Shown: piece by piece, positions 1-6,014 of the stretch
Position numbering within the stretch: the stretch's first letter is position 1
Layout of the letters: every line of letters begins with the position of its first letter
Assembly: GCA_964533785.1 (NCBI GenBank)
Contig: CAZHNG010000264.1
Coordinates: forward strand, 1 to 9,716
Length of the DNA stretch: 9,716 bases
Source of the DNA: JANQRV01 sp964533785
Lineage (GTDB): Bacteria > Bacteroidota > Bacteroidia > Chitinophagales > Saprospiraceae
Direction: 5' to 3'
Position numbers and translations under genes: made by a program
Notes under the pieces: model-generated
What the model saw: only the letters and a program-made list of their open reading frames with translations
Databases searched by the model: none
Told to the model about the DNA's origin: nothing

Positions 1-1616
1 TGTGGTATTAAATGTTTTTTGGCTATTTCAACCTTTTCTTCAGTGGAATAACCGCTAATATCGATAATCTCCATGCGGTCTTGCAAAGCAGGTTGAATAG
101 ACCCCAGCGTATTGGCAGTAGCGATAAAAAGAACTTTTGAAAGGTCATATTCCAGTTCGAGGTAATTGTCCTGGAAAGTTGTATTCTGCTCGGGGTCCAA
201 TACTTCCAACAAGGCAGAAGATGGATCACCCCTGAAATCACGGCCCACCTTATCGATCTCGTCCAGAATAAATACCGGATTGGAAGAACCTGCTTTTTTA
301 AGGGCCTTTATGATTCGTCCGGGCATTGCGCCTATATATGTTCGCCTATGACCTCTGATTTCAGATTCATCGTGCAAACCTCCTAAAGACATCCGAATGA
401 ACTCCCTGTTCAATGCCCTGGCGATGGATTTGCCGAGAGAAGTTTTTCCAACTCCCGGAGGTCCTACCAAGCAAAGAATTGGAGATTTCATATCGCCCTT
501 GAGCTTTAAAACTGCCAAATGCTCCAGAATTCTTTCTTTCACCTTATCCAGGCCAGAATGATCTTTGTCCAGGATTTTTTTCACCTTGGCCAGGTCAAAG
601 TTGTCTTTAGTATATTTCCCCCAGGGTAAATCGAGCAATAATTCCAAATAATTCATTTGAATAGCGAATTCTGCCACCTGAGGATTAATACGCTTGAGTT
701 TTTTAAACTCCTTATCAAAAGTCTCTTTAGCCTGTTTCGGCCATTTTTTCTGTTCGGCTTTTTTTGCAAGCCTTTGGAATTCTTCTTGCTGAGGACTTTG
801 CCCCAACTCTTCCTGAATGGTTTTCAATTGCTGATTGAGGAAATAATCACGCTGTTGTTTTTCGATATCCCCACGAACCTTATTGTCTATTTTATACTTC
901 AGTTCCAGCAATTGCAACTCTCCGTGCATTTCCTTAAGGATCATGTTTGCCTTTTCCTTCAGATCGTCCGTCTCTAAGATCTTTTGTTTAATCTCTATTT
1001 TAGACCCCAGGTTGGAGGCAATGAAATACAACAGATAGGTGGTATTCTCAATATTGCGCAACATGACCACCGCTTCTGATGGAATATGCGGGGATAACTC
1101 AATAATTTTCGCCGCCAAATCCATGATAGAAGACAAAAGCGCCTCAAATTCCAGAGGGTTATGGTCGGGGACGTAATATAGCGGCTGAATCTCCCCCTCC
1201 ATATAAGGATCAAACTGATTGAGATGCCTAAGTGCAAAGCGATGCCTTCCCTGCATGATGGCCGTGATGGTGCCATCGGGCATTCTCAGTATCTTTAGGA
1301 TACGACTTATAGTTCCCGTAGAAAAAAAATCTTCCAGTTGAGGGTCCTCGATATTGGCATCTTTTTGTGAAAGCACACCGATCAACCGATCCTCACCGTA
1401 AGCCTTCGTTATGGCCTTTATCGATTTTTCACGCCCCACGGTGATTGGCATGACCACTCCCGGAAACAGTACCGTATTCTTCAGTGCTAAAATGGGCAAA
1501 ATATCGGGGTAACTTGTCTGTTCATCTTCTTCCGATTGATCATCTTCAAGCGATAACAATGGTATAAAGTCTCCCTCTTCGTCGAATGATTGTGAGTCAA
1601 AAAAGTCCTCAAACAT
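1..1616 (-). CDS. lon: ATP-dependent Lon protease (endopeptidase La), 5' part only
   Basis: Reading the minus strand from the ATG at 1616-1614 gives 538 uninterrupted codons that run off the left edge. The protein starts with an acidic tail (MFEDFFDSQSFDEEGDF), then the Lon N-terminal substrate-binding domain (from about residue 40, PILALKNTVLFPGVVMPI), a helical coiled-coil linker (about 230-330) and the AAA+ module. Walker A is GPPGVGKT at 385-392, Walker B is FILDEID at about 449-455, and a sensor-1 stretch ATANT lies near 500. The sensor-2 part and the Ser-Lys protease domain must lie beyond the window, since family members are usually about 800 residues. Lon is a cytoplasmic hexamer that unfolds and degrades damaged and some regulatory proteins. 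The start is chosen because the frame is open only a short way upstream and the acidic leader resembles other Bacteroidota Lon proteins. Identity is very secure; only completeness is unknown. Confidence 0.97.
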   Translation of the reverse strand, partial: MFEDFFDSQSFDEEGDFIPLLSLEDDQSEEDEQTSYPDILPILALKNTVLFPGVVMPITVGREKSIKAITKAYGEDRLIGVLSQKDANIEDPQLEDFFSTGTISRILKILRMPDGTITAIMQGRHRFALRHLNQFDPYMEGEIQPLYYVPDHNPLEFEALLSSIMDLAAKIIELSPHIPSEAVVMLRNIENTTYLLYFIASNLGSKIEIKQKILETDDLKEKANMILKEMHGELQLLELKYKIDNKVRGDIEKQQRDYFLNQQLKTIQEELGQSPQQEEFQRLAKKAEQKKWPKQAKETFDKEFKKLKRINPQVAEFAIQMNYLELLLDLPWGKYTKDNFDLAKVKKILDKDHSGLDKVKERILEHLAVLKLKGDMKSPILCLVGPPGVGKTSLGKSIARALNREFIRMSLGGLHDESEIRGHRRTYIGAMPGRIIKALKKAGSSNPVFILDEIDKVGRDFRGDPSSALLEVLDPEQNTTFQDNYLELEYDLSKVLFIATANTLGSIQPALQDRMEIIDISGYSTEEKVEIAKKHLIP

Positions 1617-1644
1617 ATATGTATCTTTCAAGCGGTTGTCTTAA

Positions 1645-1674
1645 ATAAAATACCTCAACGTTTATCCTAACAAA
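1645..1674 (-). promoter_or_regulatory. Possible lon promoter, Bacteroidota type
   Basis: On the minus strand, TTTG (plus 1671-1674) is followed after 18 bases by TATTTTAT (plus 1645-1652). This resembles the Bacteroidota primary-sigma pattern TTG-N17-23-TAnnTTTG, but the -7 box matches only four of six fixed positions. It would start transcription roughly 20 bases before the lon ATG. The assignment is weak on its own and gains some weight from its overlap with the perfect dyad at 1654-1681. Confidence 0.25.
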
Positions 1675-1681
1675 CGTTGAG
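1654..1681. promoter_or_regulatory. Perfect 10-bp inverted repeat upstream of lon (candidate operator)
   Basis: CTCAACGTTT at 1654-1663 is the exact reverse complement of AAACGTTGAG at 1672-1681, with an 8-base spacer. It lies 37 bases upstream of the lon start and sits between and over the possible -33 and -7 elements. That is where a dimeric repressor would block transcription. It is neither CIRCE (TTAGCACTC-N9-GAGTGCTAA) nor the HspR HAIR element. An RNA hairpin in the leader is the alternative, but neither strand has a terminator-like T-run after it. The binding factor is unknown. Confidence 0.55.
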
Positions 1682-1695
1682 AAAGTGAACGGGTT

Positions 1696-1709
1696 ACTAC
1701 AACTGTAGT
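1696..1709. repeat. Short palindrome ACTACA-AC-TGTAGT
   Basis: Six-base perfect arms (1696-1701 and 1704-1709) are separated by two bases, 14 bp upstream of the 10-bp dyad in the lon leader. It may be a second regulator site or simply chance in an AT-rich spacer. No family match is recognised. Confidence 0.3.
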
Positions 1710-1734
1710 TCAACAAACTAAATGTACAACTTTT

Positions 1735-1938
1735 ATGCCACAAGGTATTGCAATAGACTTGTTCGGCGGCTTCTCAATCGGCTACAATGGCCAAATTCTA
1801 TCCTATACTTCGTTAAAAAGCCTCACCGTACCACAGGTATGCTTACGTTTTTTTGCCTCGCACAGAATAAAATTTGTCTCATTTCGCTCGATCAGAAGCC
1901 ACCGAACAAGTTTAATGAAAAACCTGCAACTATGGCAT
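1735..1938. repeat. Long imperfect palindrome between lolA and lon (candidate structured RNA or MITE-like element)
   Basis: The whole segment folds about a centre at base 1834. The outer core stem pairs 1757-1774 with 1894-1911 (18 positions, one mismatch). A second stem pairs 1792-1808 with 1860-1876 (17 positions, 13 complementary). Between them, shorter paired blocks remain in near-perfect register (1777-1780/1889-1892, 1781-1782/1886-1887, 1786-1789/1880-1883). The centre has A-run/T-run pairing (1815-1819/1849-1853) and closes with TACC-ACA-GGTA (1829-1839). Weaker pairing extends outward to ATGCCA (1735-1740) and TGGCAT (1933-1938). All five mismatches in the two main stems become G-U pairs if the minus strand is transcribed, which is the direction of lolA and lon; the few wobbles elsewhere mostly favour the plus strand. 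TA dinucleotides flank the core (1754-1755 and 1913-1914), as expected for a Tc1/IS630-type MITE, but this is weak. No protein in it is convincing. Confidence 0.7.
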
Positions 1939-1980
1939 TCATAAGACTTAAACCGGCCAAAAGGTCAGGAAAAACAACCA

Positions 1981-2667
1981 TTACTCCCGCAAATCCTCCA
2001 CATAAAAATCCGGATACTTTGACTGATCAAACTCAAAAACGGAAGGTAAATAATTCTTATTAGGCTCTAACTTTTTCACGTTGATGATGTAGCGGGTTCC
2101 ATCCTTATTGAAAGCTTCAATTTTTGTAATGTCCTTTGTTTTTGAATGCAGGCTCAATCTAAGCTTAAAATAATCACTTTCCCTGCTCAAAGGTTTAAAT
2201 TCAATTTGCTTGATGGGCTGATTATTTTCGACTAGTTCGTTAGTCAAAGCGTATACATAATTATCCGTAGTGTAAAAATTGAACATAGATTGCGGCGAAA
2301 GGATATTGCCCGTTTCTTCTTCCTCAGGAATATCGTTTATTTGTACTTCTTCATTTTCTTTGAGAATATACCAGATCGCTTCGCCGTTGCAAATCACTTC
2401 AAAATCTCCCAGTACCATAAAATACTTATCGCCGGCACGCGCGATCCTTCCTTCCTGAACCGGTGAACTTTCTTCTTCCGAGAACCGGGTTTCAATAGTA
2501 AAAACGGCTTCAATACTCCGATAACCATTGTATTTTTTTTTCACCACATCCATAATAGCTTTTGCCTCCGGATCTACATCCTGAGCACTGGTATACTGGT
2601 TAGTTTGGGCTATAGCCAATTGAAGGAAGATCAATTGAAAAAAAACAAAAAGGATAGGTTTCATCAT
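1981..2667 (-). CDS. lolA: LolA-family outer-membrane lipoprotein carrier
   Basis: This 228-residue protein begins with a signal peptide (MMKPILFVFFQLIFLQLAIA, cleavage probably before Gln21), so it is periplasmic. Residues about 33-225 match the LolA/LppX-like pattern: an early helix (AKAIMDVVKKKYNGYRSIEAVFTI), then a run of beta strands including a DGTRYIINV-type strand and a C-terminal strand around PSVFEFDQSKYPDF. LolA receives lipoproteins from the LolCDE transporter and ferries them across the periplasm to the outer membrane; Bacteroidota homologues are divergent and their acceptor is uncertain. Two adjacent ATGs (2667 and 2664) could both serve as start. It has its own divergent promoter region shared with ybaB. 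The gene downstream on the same strand is lon, 364 bases away, with the long palindrome in between. The family call is firm; the lipoprotein-carrier role is by homology. Confidence 0.85.
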   Translation of the reverse strand: MMKPILFVFFQLIFLQLAIAQTNQYTSAQDVDPEAKAIMDVVKKKYNGYRSIEAVFTIETRFSEEESSPVQEGRIARAGDKYFMVLGDFEVICNGEAIWYILKENEEVQINDIPEEEETGNILSPQSMFNFYTTDNYVYALTNELVENNQPIKQIEFKPLSRESDYFKLRLSLHSKTKDITKIEAFNKDGTRYIINVKKLEPNKNYLPSVFEFDQSKYPDFYVEDLRE

Positions 2668-2729
2668 TGCTGTAATTAGTTCATGGATATTGTATCTGTA
2701 TCACTAAACGCGTAATCGGAACGCGATAT

Positions 2730-2749
2730 TCCTAAAACAATCCTAAAAC
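2730..2749. repeat. Two direct 9-bp repeats one helical turn apart
   Basis: TCCTAAAAC occurs at 2730-2738 and again at 2741-2749, start to start 11 bp, in the intergenic region between divergent lolA and ybaB. A small inverted repeat, CGCGT-N7-ACGCG (2709-2725), lies beside it on the lolA side. Spacing of about one turn suits side-by-side protein binding, but no known regulator is recognised. Confidence 0.35.
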
Positions 2750-2776
2750 GGGTTAAAGTTTACTTAAAATACTGAA

Positions 2777-2838
2777 GATCAATTTTAAGGAATTAGTAAA
2801 AACTTTATCTACTTTCGCTTGTAACTAAAATATTGATC
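2777..2838 (+). promoter_or_regulatory. Possible ybaB promoter flanked by GATCAAT/ATTGATC
   Basis: TACTTTCG at 2810-2817 differs by one base from the Bacteroidota -7 box TAnnTTTG and would start transcription about 40 bases before the ybaB ATG. No good -33 TTG is seen at the right distance. The box is bracketed by GATCAAT (2777-2783) and its inverse ATTGATC (2832-2838). The bracketing may be coincidence. Confidence 0.3.
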
Positions 2839-2863
2839 TTTATCTCTAATAAATACATCCATC

Positions 2864-3184
2864 ATGTTTGGAAATGCATTTGGTAATTTCAAAGAAAAGC
2901 AGGAAGAACTCCGCAAAAAACTGGTTGAAATAATCGTCGAAGCCGAAGCTGGTGACGGTGCCGTAAAAGTAACCGCTAATGCCGCCCGGGAAATTTTAAA
3001 TATTGAGATCGATACTTCCATCGTCGACCCTTCTGATACCGAGGAATTGCAAGACTTGATTCTCGTCGCCGTCAACCGTGCAATCAAACTGGCCACAGAA
3101 AAAGAACTTGCTGAAAGCCAGGCTATGCTAAAAGACATGCTTCCTCCCGGCCTGGGAGGACTTGGAAAGCTGTTTGGAAAATAA
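2864..3184 (+). CDS. ybaB: YbaB/EbfC family nucleoid-associated protein
   Basis: This 106-residue protein has the size of the family (E. coli YbaB has 109). It has the typical order: a charged N-terminal helix (FKEKQEELRKKLVEIIVEAE), a central three-strand segment with the hallmark GDGAVKVTANAAREILNIEID at about 31-51, a helix with DTEELQDLILVAVNRAIKLA, and a Gly-rich tail (MLPPGLGGLGKLFGK). Family members form dimers that bind DNA without strong sequence preference and often accompany recombination (RecR) or replication genes. Neither neighbour here is of that kind, so the context adds nothing about its role. The start follows an AT-rich leader without a Shine-Dalgarno site. It is transcribed divergently from lolA, and the next gene begins 117 bases on with its own spacer, so it is probably monocistronic. 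No terminator is evident. Confidence 0.93.
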   Translation: MFGNAFGNFKEKQEELRKKLVEIIVEAEAGDGAVKVTANAAREILNIEIDTSIVDPSDTEELQDLILVAVNRAIKLATEKELAESQAMLKDMLPPGLGGLGKLFGK

Positions 3185-3301
3185 AGTTAAGAACAAGTCT
3201 GATACAAAGTCTTCCATTTCCATTAACATAATATTGGATCAGGTACTGCGTTACCTAGTTATTCAACTATTTTTACGCAAGAATTAAAGCGAACGGAATA
3301 A

Positions 3302-4561
3302 ATGAAAATATTGCAGTTACTATGCTGTTGTTTAGTGGTTGTTTTATCTCACGCACAAACGAATGTCGGATTAGTTGCTTACTACACTTTAGATACGGAC
3401 CTCACTGACTTCTTAGGGAATAATGCCAGCAACGGAATTGCAAACGGTGCTCCTACCCTTGGCGTTTGCGGAGCAGAATCCAATGCGATGTTCCTCAATG
3501 GGAACAATGACTTTGTCCGGTTTATTGACGACCAAGTTACGGGAGAGTTTGATACGGAAGATTTCACACTTAGCTTTTATTTTAAGTCGAACGGCGGCAC
3601 CCAAACTCAATATTTATTGACTAAGCTGGGCCCGGATTGTATCTTAGGTAATAATTTCACTATTCTTTTCGATCCGGTAAACAACCTGGTAAATGCCACC
3701 CTATCAGATGTAGATGGCCAATTCGCAACGATCAAATACCGAATTCTAAACGACGCTTGTTGGCAACACCTCACCTTCATACGACAACGTAACAAAATCC
3801 AGCTCTATATCAATGGAGAATTTGCGGCGGAATCCGGTTCGGATGCAAGAGTAGATATCGAGAATACCGGCGCACTAATCCTCGGAGGAGTAGAACAGGA
3901 GTGTAAAGACCAGACCCTGCAATTGTTTAAGGGTATTATAGATGAATTCCGCTTGTATAACCGCGCTTTAGATGAAGATGAAATTGCCGGTTTATATGCC
4001 CAACCCGACCAAGTTGTTACCAGAGATACCATTATTTTCCTGGGCAGTTCCGTTCAGGCCGAATTGTCCAAGACTTGTTCACAAGAGATTCGCTGGACAT
4101 TGGGCAAAGGCAATGAAATGACCTCTATCTCTACCGCTGCCAACCCCTTAATTACTCCTCCTGCCGCAGGTACTTTCGTATACGATGTTGCTTTAACTGA
4201 CAACCTGGTCAGGGACAATAACACCCGCTGTATTGCCAGAGATTCATTGATCATCAGAGTAATTGACCCGACTGATCTGGATTGTAATCAAATATTCCTG
4301 CCTAAAGCCTTTACACCTAATGGTGATAATCTTAACGACACTTATGGCATCAGCAATCCTATTGCTATTCAACAGTTAATCTCCTTCGAGATCTTCGACC
4401 GCTGGGGAAACCGGGTATTTTTTACCGATAACCCACAAGAGCAATGGGATGGCTTCTATCGCGGCACCGAAGTCAATCCCGGCGTAATGGTCTATCGTAT
4501 CCAGTATGTATGCGAAGGCGAAGAAGAACTGAAGGTGGGCAGCTTCACCATTCTGAAGTGA
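3302..4561 (+). CDS. Secreted LamG-domain protein with type B T9SS sorting domain
   Basis: This 419-residue protein starts with a signal peptide (MKILQLLCCCLVVVLSHA, cleavage probably before Gln19). Residues about 22-232 form a LamG/concanavalin-like jelly roll: it opens with GLVAYYTLDTDLTDFLGNN and closes with the common GIIDEFRLYNRALDEDEI stretch, a carbohydrate- or ligand-binding fold. Residues about 235-330 look like an Ig-like or PKD-like spacer. Residues 332-419 are the gliding-motility-associated C-terminal domain: FLPKAFTPNGDNLNDTYGI, then FEIFDRWGNRVF, then QEQWDGFYRGTEVNPGVMVYRI. That domain is the type B signal for export through the T9SS to the cell surface. No catalytic motif is seen, so adhesion or binding is more likely than hydrolysis, but the ligand is unknown. 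It converges with another T9SS cargo gene downstream. Confidence 0.9.
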   Translation: MKILQLLCCCLVVVLSHAQTNVGLVAYYTLDTDLTDFLGNNASNGIANGAPTLGVCGAESNAMFLNGNNDFVRFIDDQVTGEFDTEDFTLSFYFKSNGGTQTQYLLTKLGPDCILGNNFTILFDPVNNLVNATLSDVDGQFATIKYRILNDACWQHLTFIRQRNKIQLYINGEFAAESGSDARVDIENTGALILGGVEQECKDQTLQLFKGIIDEFRLYNRALDEDEIAGLYAQPDQVVTRDTIIFLGSSVQAELSKTCSQEIRWTLGKGNEMTSISTAANPLITPPAAGTFVYDVALTDNLVRDNNTRCIARDSLIIRVIDPTDLDCNQIFLPKAFTPNGDNLNDTYGISNPIAIQQLISFEIFDRWGNRVFFTDNPQEQWDGFYRGTEVNPGVMVYRIQYVCEGEEELKVGSFTILK

Positions 4562-4662
4562 AATCAATCCTGTGCCATTCTATTTTGTAATAAAGCAATT
4601 TGGATGAATTGATTGCTATGACTGATGGGGCTTTTCATTTAGACTAATGTTTTGTTTATAAA

Positions 4663-4698
4663 GTTTATAGGTTGATTTGTTTACATAAACCTATCAAC
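4663..4698. repeat. Weak hairpin between convergent genes
   Basis: GTTTATAGGTT (4663-4673) pairs with AACCTATCAAC (4688-4698) with one mismatch and a 14-base loop, midway between two convergent stops. It could slow polymerase from either side, but neither strand has a proper T-run after it, so it is not called a terminator. The rest of 4562-4815 holds only the heptamer repeat. Confidence 0.3.
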
Positions 4699-4752
4699 AA
4701 AGGAAATGAAAAAGAATCCGTTGGCGGTATGCAAACTGTTTATTTGTAATCA

Positions 4753-4790
4753 CGTCTAGCGTCTAGCGTCTAGCGTCTAGCGTCTAGCGT
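4753..4790. repeat. Tandem heptamer repeat (CGTCTAG), about 5.4 copies
   Basis: Thirty-eight bases are a perfect tandem array with period 7: five full units of CGTCTAG plus CGT. It lies in the intergenic gap 26 bases beyond the 3' end of the minus-strand gene at 4816. The copies are identical, which suggests recent slippage or ongoing homogenisation. It is far too short-period to be a CRISPR. Each unit contains CTAG, a tetramer that is rare in many bacterial genomes. Confidence 0.95.
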
Positions 4791-4815
4791 AAAAATCCCA
4801 ATTTATACTCTGCCA

Positions 4816-5694
4816 TCAAAGACGTTCTATCTTTTTAGTTATCTTACCCCCATTAGCGGATTGTATTTCCAAAAAATAGATCCCCGGTTTTAAACCGCCG
4901 ATGTTCAGCGTAAATTTTGTTGCCTCTCTCTCAAAAGATTCGACCACCTGTTGCCCGGCAGCATTAAATAATTTATAGCGAAAATTTTCTTTGTGCAATG
5001 GAGGCTCTATGGTAATTAATCCATGGGTTGGATTGGGATAGATGTTAAAAGAATCAGCAGGCAAGTATTTTGCCGGAGAATGAGCCCCTTGCCTGGCCCC
5101 ACCTTTTCTGGTGTAAATGATTGTTCTATTTTCAGTATAGTGATCTAGCCTGAACTCATCACTGCCTTGACAAGCCACTTGCCCATGATTCAAAAAATCA
5201 GTGGTAGCCCCTACTCCTTCTATCCACTGATAGCTTACCCTGGGATTTTCTTTATTTTTCAAAGTCCACCTTTTTCGCCATACCTGTGGTCCGAGTTTAA
5301 GACTGTCCACTTTTGTTACTACAAGTTGACAAGCTCCTTTGGCTTGTAGCGGAAAAAATTCTCCCACTTCCAGCTCAAAGTCATACAGCAAACTTTCCTT
5401 TCCGTCGATAATAGAGAAACGGAAGATCTTTAATGATTCTTCCCGTAGATATACGTTAGCGGGCCGCCAATTCTGGAATGATGTATCTTTGGTATAATAC
5501 AGCCTTTTATAAGTCAGACCGTTCAAAACGGTATCACCTCTCAATTTATAGGCTACCATTACTTCTGATCGATCCCGGTCAGATACTTTACTGATGTGCC
5601 ATTGTTTTTCCTCGGATAAAAATTGTTGACAAAAGGCGGGTAGAAAGAAAAGTACAATTAAATTGCAGGTAAGTAGATATTTTCTCATAGGCAT
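4816..5694 (-). CDS. Secreted protein with type A T9SS sorting domain, function unknown
   Basis: This 292-residue protein has a signal peptide (MRKYLLTCNLIVLFFLPAFC after a possible two-residue extension); a second ATG at 5688 is an equally good start. The body (about 25-200) matches no domain that I recognise. It is rich in beta-strand-like stretches such as GDTVLNGLTYKRLYY and YQWIEGVGATTDF, a pattern common in uncharacterised Bacteroidota exported proteins. Residues 216-292 are the Por/type A C-terminal domain: FNIYPNPTHGLITIEPP, a middle strand with KLFNAAGQQVV, and the closing LKPGIYFLEIQ...KITKKIERL. The signal directs the protein through the T9SS and is normally removed at the surface by PorU-like sortase. 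Function is unknown. It converges on the LamG gene and is divergent from hsp20. Confidence 0.85.
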   Translation of the reverse strand: MPMRKYLLTCNLIVLFFLPAFCQQFLSEEKQWHISKVSDRDRSEVMVAYKLRGDTVLNGLTYKRLYYTKDTSFQNWRPANVYLREESLKIFRFSIIDGKESLLYDFELEVGEFFPLQAKGACQLVVTKVDSLKLGPQVWRKRWTLKNKENPRVSYQWIEGVGATTDFLNHGQVACQGSDEFRLDHYTENRTIIYTRKGGARQGAHSPAKYLPADSFNIYPNPTHGLITIEPPLHKENFRYKLFNAAGQQVVESFEREATKFTLNIGGLKPGIYFLEIQSANGGKITKKIERL

Positions 5695-5871
5695 TAATTT
5701 TGCCTATTTAATATACGATTTACTTTGATGCAAATCAAGTATCGGTTTTTCAAGACTTTTCGTTATTGAGCACAAAATCAAAAATTCCACGCAATCAGGA
5801 TAGTTCAAATTAGAAATTCCGGATAAAATCTTTCCCTTCCCGCCAGAATGTACCCAGCTAAAATTATTTTT

Positions 5872-5917
5872 TGCCACTTTGTCAGCAAAAATCAGCCAAA
5901 ACTGCCAAAATGGCTGA
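5872..5917. promoter_or_regulatory. Paired TGCCA-N3-TG dyads upstream of hsp20
   Basis: Two similar half-symmetric blocks start 31 bp apart, about three helical turns: TGCCA-CTT-TGTCAGCA (5872-5887) and TGCCA-AAA-TGGCTGAA (5903-5918). A perfect 7-bp inverted repeat, TCAGCCA-N12-TGGCTGA (5892-5917), overlaps the second. The arrangement looks like a double operator or activator site for a heat-shock gene. The binding factor is not identified, and no equal copy was found before clpB or lon. Confidence 0.45.
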
Positions 5918-5959
5918 AAAATTCAACCCTTATCCCCATTTCCCTCCTTGGCACACCAA

Positions 5960-5987
5960 TTGATCTCAATAAGGCAAATTTGCTTTG
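5960..5987 (+). promoter_or_regulatory. Possible hsp20 promoter
   Basis: TTG (5960-5962) is followed after 17 bases by TTGCTTTG (5980-5987), one fixed base away from the TAnnTTTG -7 box. Transcription would begin about 20 bases before the ATG. The motif pair at 5872-5917 would lie roughly 75-120 bases upstream, an activator-like distance. Confidence 0.35.
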
Positions 5988-6014
5988 AAAACTAAAACTA
6001 AAAACTAAGTAATT

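Larger units (their letters stand above)
5695..6014. other. 320-bp divergent intergenic region (T9SS cargo gene / hsp20)
   Basis: No gene is seen. The left part (5695-5860) should contain the promoter of the minus-strand secreted-protein gene, but I find no convincing box there. The right part carries the paired TGCCA-type motifs (5872-5917) and a possible hsp20 promoter (5960-5987). Confidence 0.6.

Noticed and set aside
1..1616. Lon as a pseudogene because its protease domain is missing
   Set aside because: The frame is intact to the very first base, so the missing part is outside the window and not deleted.
1654..1681. CIRCE or HAIR heat-shock operator
   Set aside because: The arms CTCAACGTTT/AAACGTTGAG do not match TTAGCACTC/GAGTGCTAA or CTTGAGT/ACTCAAG well enough.
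1722..2063. Plus-strand open frame of 113 codons (and a nested 69-codon frame from 1735)
   Set aside because: It runs through the long palindrome and into the 3' end of lolA on the other strand. Its composition is unlike a folded protein and no family is recognised, so palindrome-driven openness explains it.
3142..3160. TCCTCCC-N5-GGGAGGA hairpin near the end of ybaB
   Set aside because: It is inside the coding sequence for the conserved PPGLGGLG tail and no T-run follows, so codon use explains it.
4753..4790. CRISPR array
   Set aside because: The period is 7 bp with no spacers, and no cas gene is nearby. It is a simple tandem repeat.
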